Assembly: GCF_026241095.1 (NCBI RefSeq)
Contig: NZ_JAPFGB010000005.1
Location: forward strand, 186,001 to 250,000
DNA length: 64,000 nt
Direction of reading: 5' to 3'
Origin: Saccharopolyspora sp. NFXS83
GTDB lineage: Bacteria > Actinomycetota > Actinomycetes > Mycobacteriales > Pseudonocardiaceae
This document shows positions 54,028 to 61,698 of the stretch, one piece after another. Under the pieces are notes generated by a model. The model was not told where the DNA came from. It did no database searches and was given only the letters and a program-made list of their open reading frames with translations. Numbering within the stretch: position 1 is the stretch's first letter; each line of letters begins with the position of its first letter. A program made the position numbers and the translations under genes.

Positions 54028-54528
54028 ATGTCCTTTCTGCAGGCTCGGACGATCGAACTCTGGGACGTCAACAACCCGGACCTCGACACATCCCCGATGG
54101 CGGTCGTCGCGCTGGTCAACCGCATCGCGGCCGTGCTCGAACAGGCCACGGAGCAGCTCTACGACAGCGCCGCGCTGACCCCTGCAGAGGTCAAGCTGCT
54201 CGTCCCGCTCCGCTACCTGGAAGAACCCGTGACCGCGGCGTACTTGGCCGCACAGCTCGGGATGTCCCGGGCAGGGGTGAGCAAAACCCTGGCCAAGCTC
54301 GAAAAGCGGGGCTTCATCGCTCGTTCGGCGAAACCAGCCGACCGCCGCGCCACCCTCATCAGCATCACGCCGGAAGCCGAGCGCGCCATCGGCGACGTCT
54401 TCCCCCGCGAGCTCGAAGCCCACGCGCGCCTGCTGGCGGGCCTCGGCCGAGAGCGCGACACCGTCCTCACCTCCCTGCACCGACTCGCCGACACGATGGA
54501 ATCCCGCATGGCGGGGGGAAATGCTTGA
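54028..54528 (+). CDS. MarR family transcriptional regulator
   Basis: ATG 54028 follows AAAAGG by about six bases; upstream in-frame starts lack one. The 166-residue protein has a winged helix: LTPAEVKLLVPLRYLEEPVTAAYLAAQLGMSRAGVSKTLAKLEKRGFIARSAKPADRRATLISITPEAERAI. It is divergent from the thioredoxin reductase-like gene and probably regulates it and itself. TCGT and ACGA half-sites 14 bases end to end lie at about 53983-53996, upstream of its start. Confidence 0.92.
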   Translation: MSFLQARTIELWDVNNPDLDTSPMAVVALVNRIAAVLEQATEQLYDSAALTPAEVKLLVPLRYLEEPVTAAYLAAQLGMSRAGVSKTLAKLEKRGFIARSAKPADRRATLISITPEAERAIGDVFPRELEAHARLLAGLGRERDTVLTSLHRLADTMESRMAGGNA

Positions 54529-54707
54529 GCTTCCCCGGCGACGCGCGTCCGACACGCCGAGCCCCGCGCCGATGACCGTCGATCATCCGGCAAGCTGTCC
54601 GGACTGATCCGGCGAACGGCGCCCAAGACGATCACCCGTCCGGTGGATGTTCGCGGGTGGCGCGACCGGTATCGGTGACGGGCGCGGGAACTCCGGGGAG
54701 GCGACGC

Positions 54708-56912
54708 ATGCGACCAACGGGCTCCGATGAGCGTGCCGTGCCGGACGAGTCGAAGATCGGGCGGGCGGCGGCAGCGGTGCTGCACACCGCGCGGTCGTTC
54801 CGCGCGGCGGCGACGGGATTGCTCGCGGAGCCGGATCGGCTGCGGGCGCTGGCTCGGAAGCAGTACGCCGACTCCCACCGTCGGGAGGTGCACGAGCGGC
54901 TGCGGGAGATGCCGGTGAGCAGGCTCCGCGAGGCGGCGGACGGGCGGCTCCGGCTGGGTGAGCTGGAGCGGTCCGCGTTCCGCACCGTCGCGGACGTGGC
55001 CGCCGCCGGACCTGATCGGCTGCAGACCGTCCCGGGAGTCGGCCCTGCGACCGCTCGGGACGCCGTGGCCGCCGCCGAGCGGCTCGCGCAGGCGACCGCG
55101 CTGGACACCGTGGTCCGCATCGACCCGGATCGGCGCGGTCCCGCGGACACCGGGCTGCTGGCGACGCTGCGGGCGCTGGAGATCGCCGGGCGGCAGGTGT
55201 CAGCGCGGCAGGACGAGGCGCGGCGCGGGGTCGGCGCGATCGACGAGCTCGAACCGGTCGCGCGCCGGGCCGCCAGCCGGTTCCGGATGTTCTTCACCGG
55301 CCGCCGCAGCAAGAACGCGGCACTGGAAGCGTTGGGGCGACTGGAGAATCTGCTCCACGACTCGAGCGTCGGGCGGGTGAGCACCGCCGCGAACGAGGTC
55401 GCCGGGGCCGAAGAGGGACTCTCCCCCGACGAGCTGTGGCGGGACTACCAGCGGCGCGCCGCCACGTACAACACGCTGCTCAGCGAGCTGACCGGCCGCG
55501 CGAGCACCGATGCGAACTCGGCGACCGGGCACCTGCCGCCGGAGCAGGAGCGGCGGGTCACCGCGACCTCGCTGGACAGCCGGCTGATGCGGGTCGCGTT
55601 GCGCGGGTACCAGGCGTTCGGGGCGAAGTTCGCGCTCGCCCGGCGGCGCTGCATCCTCGGCGACGAGATGGGGCTGGGCAAGACCGTGGAGGCGCTCGCC
55701 GCGATGGCGCACCTCGCGGCCGGGGGCGCGAAGCACTTCCTCGTGGTGTGCCCGGCCAGCGTGCTGATCAACTGGGTGGAGGAGACGTCCCGGCACAGCG
55801 CGCTCGTCCCGCACCCGCTGCACGGCCCCACCCGGGACGCGGACGCGCGCGAGTGGCTGCGCGACGGCGGTGTCGCAGTCACCACCTTCGACACCCTGCA
55901 GCGGCTGCGGCTGGACTCGGCACCGCTGGCGATGGTCGTCGTGGACGAAGCGCACTACATCAAGAACCCGCAGGCGAAGCGGTCCCGGGCCGTCGTGTCC
56001 CTCGTGTCCGGAGCCGAACGCGCGCTGCTGCTCACCGGCACGCCCATGGAGAACCGGGTCGAGGAGTTCCGCACCCTCGTCGGCTACCTGCAACCGGAGG
56101 TGGCGCGGAAGCTCGACGCGCGGGACGCGCTGTCCCCCACCACGTTCCGCAAGGCCGTGTCGCCCGCGTACCTGCGGCGCAACCAGGAGGACGTGCTCAC
56201 CGAACTCCCCGAGCTGATCGAGCTGGAGGACTGGGTGGAGCTCGGCGGGGCCGCCGAGTCCCGCGCCTACCTGGCCGGGGTGCGCGACGGGAACATGATG
56301 GCGATGCGCCGCGCCGCGTACGCGTCGAGCCGTTCCGCGAAGCTGGAGCGGTTGCGCGAGATCGTCGAGGAAGCCGCCGCCGAGCAGTGGAAGGTCGTGG
56401 TGTTCACCAACTTCCTCGACGTCATCGACACCGTGCGCGCCGCCCTCGGACCGGCTGTGATGCCGCTGGCGTTGACCGGCGGCCTGTCCGCCCGGGGCAA
56501 GCAGGACCTGATCGACGAGTTCACCGAACGCGAGGGCCACGCCGTGCTGCTCGCCCAGATCCTCGCCGGTGGCACGGGGCTCAACATCCAGGCCGCGAAC
56601 GTCGTGATCCTCGCCGAGCCGCAGCTCAAACCCAGCACGGAGGACCAGGCCATCGCCCGGTGCCACCGCATGGGCCAGACGCGCAAGGTCCACGTGCACC
56701 GCATCCTCGCCAAGGACAGCGTGGACGAGCGCCTCACCGAGACCTTGGAGGCGAAGTCCGGCCTGTTCGACGCCTACGCCCGCGAGAGCACCGCCAAGCT
56801 CGCCGACCCGGAGGCTCTGAACACCTCCCCGCTCGCCGAACAGCGACACGACGGCACGGCCGCCGAACAGCGCATCGTCGCGGCCGAACGCCACCGCCTC
56901 GGCCTCGGCTGA
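54708..56912 (+). CDS. SNF2-family DNA-dependent ATPase/helicase with N-terminal HhH motif
   Basis: ATG 54708 follows GGGGAGG. The 734-residue protein begins with a helical region containing a helix-hairpin-helix (LQTVPGVGPATARDAVAAAERL, about residues 105-126) that should bind DNA. It is followed by the SNF2 motor: Q/ALRGYQAFGAKFAL, Walker A GDEMGLGKTVEAL, VVDEAHYIKNPQAKRS (DEAH), LLTGTPMENRVEEF, and the helicase C half with VVFTNFLDVIDTV, LLAQILAGGTGLNIQAANVVI and QAIARCHRMGQTRKVHVHRIL. All motor motifs are present, so it is probably active in chromatin or repair tasks. It is longer than a bare SNF2 by the N-terminal part and is not part of an obvious defence cluster. Confidence 0.92.
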   Translation: MRPTGSDERAVPDESKIGRAAAAVLHTARSFRAAATGLLAEPDRLRALARKQYADSHRREVHERLREMPVSRLREAADGRLRLGELERSAFRTVADVAAAGPDRLQTVPGVGPATARDAVAAAERLAQATALDTVVRIDPDRRGPADTGLLATLRALEIAGRQVSARQDEARRGVGAIDELEPVARRAASRFRMFFTGRRSKNAALEALGRLENLLHDSSVGRVSTAANEVAGAEEGLSPDELWRDYQRRAATYNTLLSELTGRASTDANSATGHLPPEQERRVTATSLDSRLMRVALRGYQAFGAKFALARRRCILGDEMGLGKTVEALAAMAHLAAGGAKHFLVVCPASVLINWVEETSRHSALVPHPLHGPTRDADAREWLRDGGVAVTTFDTLQRLRLDSAPLAMVVVDEAHYIKNPQAKRSRAVVSLVSGAERALLLTGTPMENRVEEFRTLVGYLQPEVARKLDARDALSPTTFRKAVSPAYLRRNQEDVLTELPELIELEDWVELGGAAESRAYLAGVRDGNMMAMRRAAYASSRSAKLERLREIVEEAAAEQWKVVVFTNFLDVIDTVRAALGPAVMPLALTGGLSARGKQDLIDEFTEREGHAVLLAQILAGGTGLNIQAANVVILAEPQLKPSTEDQAIARCHRMGQTRKVHVHRILAKDSVDERLTETLEAKSGLFDAYARESTAKLADPEALNTSPLAEQRHDGTAAEQRIVAAERHRLGLG

Positions 56913-57083
56913 GCCCGGAACGGCTCGCGCGCGCCGCACGGGCGCGTTACCGACTCGCGCGAAGAGGAGTCGTTAGCGCACCGCTCCGTGCCCTTCGGTC
57001 CCGCCTCGGCACCCCCGGACAACCACGGGTGCACTGATCGCGTCGCTTGGCTGACCCGATGGACGAGCTGGGAGCGACAGCAG

Positions 57084-58148
57084 ATGAGACGAACAGCAGC
57101 GACCTTGGTCGCCACCGCCGGACTGCTCGCGGGATCGGTCGGGCAGGCCGCGGCGGTCGGGAGCTGGGCGGAGGAACCGGTGCCGACGACGGCCGAGACC
57201 GCCAAGTTGACCGCCGCGGGCAGCGCCCGGGGCGAGTCCTGGGCCTTCGGCTACAACGGCGGGAACCCCAAGATCCAGACCAGTGCGGTCTACCGCAAAG
57301 GCGAGCAGGGCTGGCAGGAGGTGCCGCTCGACAGCATCGGGCCGTTGGGGGACGGCGCGGTCCTCGCGCCGAACGACGTCTGGACGATCGGAATGTCGGC
57401 CAAGACCGGGTCCGGCAGCTCGGCGCACTGGGACGGCCAGAAGTGGACGCGGATCGGCCTCGATCCGCTGCCCGGCAAGTACGTGCGGCCACTGGCGCTG
57501 AAGGCCTTCGCCTCCGACGACGTGTGGACGGTCGGCCAGACCTATTCCACGCGCGGCCTGGCGCAGCACTGGGACGGCGCGGCGTGGACCGACGTCCCCG
57601 TCCCGGTGCTGGAGAACGGGGGCTACTCGCTGGTGGACGTCGACGGCGTGGCCACGGACGACCTGTGGTCCGTCGGCAGCGTCCCCTCGACCTCGCGCAG
57701 CGTCGCCCTGCACTGGGACGGCGCGACGTGGGCGGAGGTGCCCGCCCCGGACTTCGATCCGAACCCCGACGTGCCGGAGGCGCTCACCAACGTGCTCGCC
57801 CTCGCGGCGGACGACGTGTGGGTCGGCGGCCACACCGGCGAGTCGCAGCAGAAGGTGCCGTACACCGCGCACTGGGACGGCACCGGGTGGGAGGTGTTCA
57901 ACCTCCACGAATCGGGCCACGTCACCGACCTGATCCAGGTCGGCGACCAGGTCCAGCTCTTCGCGATCGGCCCGAACCTCGAACCCCTGTGGCGGATCTG
58001 GGAAGGCAGTAGCTGGCAAGGTGCGCTGGCACCGCCCAGCGTCCGGGTGGAGGGCGCGGCCGTCCAAGACGACGGTGCCGTTCTCGGCGTCGGCTACACC
58101 GGCTCGGGCGACGCGCTGGAGCCGTACACCGCTACCTACCACGAGTGA
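57084..58148 (+). CDS. Secreted repeat (propeller-like) protein of unknown function
   Basis: ATG 57084 begins a signal peptide (MRRTAATLVATAGLLAGSVGQAAAVGSW, cleaved near residue 24). The remaining 330 residues contain about six repeats of a unit with DDVWTVG or DDLWSVG and HWDG..W pairs (APNDVWTIGMS...AHWDGQKWT; SDDVWTVGQT...QHWDGAAWT; TDDLWSVGSV...LHWDGATWA; ADDVWVGGHT...AHWDGTGWE). This forms a beta-propeller of the kind seen in many secreted actinobacterial proteins. No catalytic motif is visible. A perfect terminator follows. Confidence 0.85.
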   Translation: MRRTAATLVATAGLLAGSVGQAAAVGSWAEEPVPTTAETAKLTAAGSARGESWAFGYNGGNPKIQTSAVYRKGEQGWQEVPLDSIGPLGDGAVLAPNDVWTIGMSAKTGSGSSAHWDGQKWTRIGLDPLPGKYVRPLALKAFASDDVWTVGQTYSTRGLAQHWDGAAWTDVPVPVLENGGYSLVDVDGVATDDLWSVGSVPSTSRSVALHWDGATWAEVPAPDFDPNPDVPEALTNVLALAADDVWVGGHTGESQQKVPYTAHWDGTGWEVFNLHESGHVTDLIQVGDQVQLFAIGPNLEPLWRIWEGSSWQGALAPPSVRVEGAAVQDDGAVLGVGYTGSGDALEPYTATYHE

Positions 58149-58168
58149 CCGGAAGCTCAAGCACCTGA

Positions 58169-58212
58169 CGAGCCCGGTCCAGCGTCCGCCTCCGAACACT
58201 GGACCGGGCTCG
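58169..58212. terminator. Strong terminator downstream of the propeller gene
   Basis: CGAGCCCGGTCCAG (58169-58182) and CTGGACCGGGCTCG (58199-58212) form a perfect 14-bp stem with a 16-base loop. It serves the propeller gene on the forward strand and may also serve the P450 fragment that ends at 58218 on the reverse strand. Confidence 0.82.
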
Positions 58213-58217
58213 CGCGG

Positions 58218-58490
58218 CTACCAGGTCACCGGCAGGGCGTGGAGGCCGAAGAGGGCGGCGGCGTTCTTCAGCGGGATCTCGTCGAGGGACGCTGCCGGGC
58301 GCAGGTCGGGGACCTCGCGGACCAGAGCGTTGTAGAGATCGAGTGGCCGCTTTCGGCGGGATCGCGGTGGATCCTCGGGAGAGGACGAAGACAGGAGTCG
58401 GGCGCGCGTCGCCCCGGCCCGCGAAGTAGGCGTCCACGCTCCGGCGGTGAACATCTCCACGAATGCGGAATCAGGCATCGGGGAAATCAT
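58218..58490 (-). pseudogene. Remnant of a cytochrome P450 gene (C-terminal part)
   Basis: The last 37 codons read YNALVREVPDLRPAASLDEIPLK then NAAALFGLHALPVTW, which is the C-terminal end of an actinobacterial P450 (after the haem region, ending in the typical LPVTW). The start overlaps the previous fragment by TGATG, as in an operon, but only 90 codons lie between start and stop, so most of the enzyme, including the haem loop, is missing. The middle part resembles nothing. An internal deletion is the simplest explanation. Confidence 0.68.
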
Positions 58491-58780
58491 TGGTCCTCGC
58501 TTTCCGCATCGGCTCGATCGGCGATCTTGATGAGGGTTCTCCCGGTGTTCGCGCCGCTCAACATGTCCAGGAAGCCCCGCGGGAGTCGTCGACGCCCTTC
58601 ACCGCGGTCTCCCGGCAGGACGCTTCGCCGCGAGCGAGCCAGCCGCCCATCTCGACGAGGAACCGGTCCTCCACGTTCTCGTAGCGGCCCACCAGGAAAC
58701 CGCGCGTGGTGATTACTCCGCCGATGGCCTGCACCAGGTTCCGCGGACCTAGCACCTCGCCCACCGGACGGCCCGATTCC
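58487..58780 (-). pseudogene. Remnant of a zinc-type/quinone oxidoreductase (MDR, CurA-like) gene
   Basis: From about 58780 the reverse strand reads GPRNLVQAIGGVITTRGFLVGRYENVEDRFLVEMGGWLARGEASCRETAVKGVDD, the C-terminal third of an NADP-dependent MDR oxidoreductase. A frameshift near 58590 then moves into another frame that reads GFLDMLSGANTGRTLIKI and stops at 58487. The N-terminal two thirds are absent. It is a decayed gene next to a decayed P450. Confidence 0.72.
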
Positions 58781-59487
58781 ACCCCCATCAGGAGCAAGAA
58801 TTCCCAGTACGCACCCCGCACGGCGTCCGCGGCGCCGCCATCACCGGAACCCTCCCCCTGGAACGCGCGCACCAGCCCCGCACCTTGGACGAGTTCACCC
58901 ACCGCACCATCGGTGCGGCCCTCCGCGGCTGAGCCGACCGACCCCGTCGACCGACCTGTTCGGCCCACGAGGCATCGCCCGGGCCGCTCGCACGATCCCC
59001 GCCTCGCGCAGCGCCCGGTCTCGCACCACCTCGGCAGCGGCGACGCATCCACCCCGCAGCGCGGACACCGCCGAGGTCTTGACCCACCACGCGGGCCATC
59101 CGACAGGACTTCTCACCGCACCCCGCCGTTGGAGGCGCGAGTCTGGAATTCGTGTGGCAGCAGGGGGATACGCACTCCTCACCCGCGATGGCGCGGATGC
59201 GCGCGTGCCGCTTCGCGGCCCCTCTGCCGCATCCGCGAACGCCCCGAGCTCAGCGGCACCGGGAGTTCTGCGGCGAGCGGGACGTCGTCGTAGCCGCCGA
59301 CGGGCGATGCCCGTGCGGCCGGGAGGCGCGTTCGCCTTCCCGCCGTGCGGCGGCGGACCGGGTGTTCCGGGGCCGCAGCGGGGTTTTCGGGTGCCGCTTC
59401 GCTCGGCTCGGTTCCGGTTCGGAGCACGTCTCGCACCGGAACGTCTTCTCGCGGCATCCGCCGAACTCGACCACCTGGAGCGTTCGA
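58781..59487. other. Eroded region without a recognised gene
   Basis: About 700 bases upstream of the two remnants. Long frames exist on both strands because of the high GC, but none has a ribosome binding site or a family-like sequence. It probably holds further debris of the same broken operon. Confidence 0.5.
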
Positions 59488-59517
59488 CGAGGCCCCGTTC
59501 CCATCGAAGGGGCCTCG
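59488..59517 (-). terminator. Terminator of the small secreted Cys protein gene
   Basis: CGAGGCCCC (59488-59496) and GGGGCCTCG (59509-59517) pair perfectly over 9 bp with a 12-base loop. It begins 29 bases after the stop of the reverse-strand gene at 59546. Confidence 0.7.
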
Positions 59518-59545
59518 CCGAATCAGCCGGTCGCTGCCGGATCGA

Positions 59546-59767
59546 TCAGAGCTGGTAGACCCACAGCTCGTACACGCCGACGGCGTTGCGGCGGCACTCG
59601 TGGCCGGGGCTCATGCCGCCACCGTGCCAGTCGTCCCACGCCGGCTCGCAGGCGGCAGCGGTGTTGTACCAGTTGCCGGTGCAGACGTAGCCCTCCGCCG
59701 CCGCGGGCGCCGCCGTGGCCGGCAGCATTCCGATCCCGAGCGCGGCGCCGGTCGCAAGCTTCTTCAC
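59546..59767 (-). CDS. Small secreted protein with three cysteines
   Basis: A GTG start at 59767 after a GGGGGG run opens a 73-residue precursor. The signal peptide (KKLATGAALGIGMLPATAAPAAA) is cleaved near residue 24. The mature part of about 49 residues is rich in Trp, Tyr and Gly and has Cys at VCTGNW, ACEPAW and HECRRN. I do not recognise the family. A terminator follows, supporting a real transcript. It may be an enzyme inhibitor or an envelope peptide, but that is not established. Confidence 0.72.
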   Translation of the reverse strand: MKKLATGAALGIGMLPATAAPAAAEGYVCTGNWYNTAAACEPAWDDWHGGGMSPGHECRRNAVGVYELWVYQL

Positions 59768-60027
59768 ATCGCCCCCCGTTGACCGCCAGGACTGCGCGCC
59801 GGCCGGATCCGAGCGTTCTCCTCGGCCGGCATCGCCTCAGCGCGGGCGGGGATGCGACGGGGTCTCCTTCACCGCGCGGCGCACTCACCGCTCGGCGAGC
59901 TGATGGCCGGATCCGTCCCCGCACCACTGGGTCGAGCGGAACACCGGTCGGCCGGTCGCGCGGACCGCGGCCGGGCTCGATTAACCAGGGAACACTTCCC
60001 GAACTCCGCACTCGGCCGCGTCCGCCG

Positions 60028-60663
60028 TCAGTGCTGCCGGGAAGGGCCTCCCGTCAGGTACCGGGTCAGCATGGCGACCAGTTCGTTCTCGAAGCTCGGG
60101 ATGTCGACCGGGTCCGATGCGGCGATGAGCCGGTGCACGACGAGTTCGACCGTGGAGACGACTAGGCGGGCAGCGGTGTGCGGATCGTCGACCCGGACCG
60201 CGGGGTGCTGCTCGATCAGGTCGCGGGCGTAGGTGATGTGGATCCGCTCGACTCGCGCGATCTTGTCCAGCAAGGCCTGCGAGCGGGGCGCCTCTTCGAG
60301 CATGATGCGCAGCAGCTTCGGGTCGTCGAGGTGGTTGTCGATGGCGGCGCGGACGAAGAGCCGGATCGTCTCCTCGACGGAGTCGGGCAGCTCCTCGGGC
60401 AACCGTTCGCGGGTGTTGCGCAGGCCGTCGTCGAGGTGGCGGGTCAGCAGCTCGACGAGGATCGCGTCCTTGTTCGGGAAGTACTGGTACAGCGAGCCGA
60501 TCGAGATCCGCGCCCGCTCCGCGATGCGGTTGGTGGTGCCCGCGGCGTAGCCGTGCTCGGTGAAAACGTGAGCAGCCGCGGTGAGGATGCGCTGCCGGGT
60601 CAGTTCGGCCCGGACTTGGCGCGGTTGCTTGCGTGGTCGCAGTCGACGCTCACCCGAGTTCAC
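60028..60663 (-). CDS. TetR family transcriptional regulator
   Basis: GTG 60663 follows AGGAGG by four to five bases; a start 19 codons upstream is less likely. The 211-residue protein has the helix-turn-helix RQRILTAAAHVFTEHGYAAGTTNRIAERARISIGSLYQYFPNKDAILVELL and a TetR_C-like ligand domain. It is divergent from the pyridoxamine-oxidase-like gene. Confidence 0.92.
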   Translation of the reverse strand: MNSGERRLRPRKQPRQVRAELTRQRILTAAAHVFTEHGYAAGTTNRIAERARISIGSLYQYFPNKDAILVELLTRHLDDGLRNTRERLPEELPDSVEETIRLFVRAAIDNHLDDPKLLRIMLEEAPRSQALLDKIARVERIHITYARDLIEQHPAVRVDDPHTAARLVVSTVELVVHRLIAASDPVDIPSFENELVAMLTRYLTGGPSRQH

Positions 60664-60706
60664 GGCACCTCCTGGAGTGCGCCCGAAAGCGAGTAGCGCA
60701 CGAAGC

Positions 60707-60723
60707 GAACAATTGCTCATAAT
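60707..60723 (+). promoter_or_regulatory. Candidate promoter and operator between TetR and oxidase-like genes
   Basis: GAACAATTGCTC (60707-60718) is a near-perfect palindrome around AATT (10 of 12 positions). It runs into CATAAT (60718-60723), a good -10-like sequence about 75 bases before the oxidase-like gene. Binding of the divergent TetR here would block both promoters. Confidence 0.45.
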
Positions 60724-60797
60724 AGTGCCACGGCCTGCAGTGATGCGGCCAGCACCAGCGCGGCGCCGGCCCGCCCCCTCCCTGGAAGGAACCGCCC

Positions 60798-61430
60798 ATG
60801 CCCCACGCCCGCACCCGCCCCCGGCGGGTGCCGATGGAGGAGCTGCGCGCTCGCCTCGGCCACCCCGACGACGTGCTCAAGGCCCTCAAGTCCGGGGATC
60901 GCGTCGACGAGCACGTGCACCGCTTCATCGCGCACTCCCCGTACCTGTCGATGGCCACCTCCGACGCGGCGGGCCGAGCCGACTGCTCGCCTCGCGGTGA
61001 TCACCCCGGGTTCGTGAAGGTGCTCGACGAACGCACGCTCGCTATCCCGGACCGGCCGGGCAACAAGATGGCCGACTCGTTCCGCAACCTCGCCGAGAAC
61101 GACGGGATCGGGCTGCTGTTCCTCGTGCCCGGCGTGGCGGAAGTGCTGCGGGTCAACGGAAGCGCTTACGCCACCGACGAACCCGACGTGCTCGCCCGGA
61201 TGCGGGTCAACGGCAAGGACGCGCAGTTCGCGCTGATCGTCGAGGTGGAGCAGGTCTTCTTCCACTGCGGACGGGCGCTGCTGCGGTCCCGGCTGTGGGA
61301 TCCGGACGGCCAGGCCCTCGCCGCCGAAGTCCCGTCACCGGGCGAGATCGCCGCCTCGCAGGCGGGGCTGGACATCGACCCGGCGGTGCTGGAACGCGAG
61401 CTGAAAGCCGGGTACCGCAAGCTGTACTGA
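60798..61430 (+). CDS. Pyridoxamine 5'-phosphate oxidase-like FMN-binding protein
   Basis: The 210-residue protein has a split-barrel fold with VDEHVHRFIAHSPYLSMATSDAAGRADCSPRGDHPGFVKVLDERTLAIPDRPGNKMADSFRNLAENDGIGLLFLVPG, the hallmark of the MSMEG_1061-type family. The Arg-Pro-Gly-Asn-Lys region is where flavin or F420 binds in such proteins. GGAAGGA precedes the ATG. It lacks the C-terminal substrate-binding residues of true PdxH, so B6 metabolism is not implied. The divergent TetR probably controls it. Confidence 0.88.
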   Translation: MPHARTRPRRVPMEELRARLGHPDDVLKALKSGDRVDEHVHRFIAHSPYLSMATSDAAGRADCSPRGDHPGFVKVLDERTLAIPDRPGNKMADSFRNLAENDGIGLLFLVPGVAEVLRVNGSAYATDEPDVLARMRVNGKDAQFALIVEVEQVFFHCGRALLRSRLWDPDGQALAAEVPSPGEIAASQAGLDIDPAVLERELKAGYRKLY

Positions 61431-61542
61431 CGCCGCACCTGCTCGTCGGGAAAACCGTTTTCGCCGCGGTGAGGTCGGCTGTTACGGTGCCGTACGAGCG
61501 CAGGACGAGGTTCTGCGGTCCCGCTGAGCAGGGAGTTCCGAC

Positions 61543-61572
61543 GTGGTGAGCGACGACGACATCTCCGGGTGA
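61543..61572 (+). CDS. Candidate leader peptide upstream of the ABC-F gene
   Basis: GTG-GTG at 61543-61548, seven bases after GGGAG, opens a nine-codon frame reading M/V-V-S-D-D-D-I-S-G and ends with TGA at 61570. A short hairpin (CTCCGG at 61563-61568 with CCGGAG at 61575-61580) covers its last codons and stop. A second, larger GC hairpin (about 61589-61620) follows. This layout resembles ribosome-mediated attenuation, which controls many ABC-F resistance genes in actinomycetes. Confidence 0.45.
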   Translation: MVSDDDISG

Positions 61573-61698
61573 TTCCGGAGCCCGAGCACCTCCGCACCCA
61601 CCTCCGGGTGGCGCGGGAGGTCATGTCGTCGTACCTGTTCCCCCGTCCGCTCGCCGGGCCGCTGCCGCGTGCCCGCCTGGCGTTGGAAGGCACCCTCC

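Noticed and set aside
54708-56912. SNF2 helicase as part of a defence island
   Set aside because: No nuclease, methylase or other defence gene lies next to it and its motifs fit an ordinary chromosomal SNF2 protein.
59152-60165. A 337-codon forward frame across the small Cys protein and the region after it
   Set aside because: It has no ribosome binding site, is strongly Arg/Pro-rich and is antisense to a gene with signal peptide and terminator.
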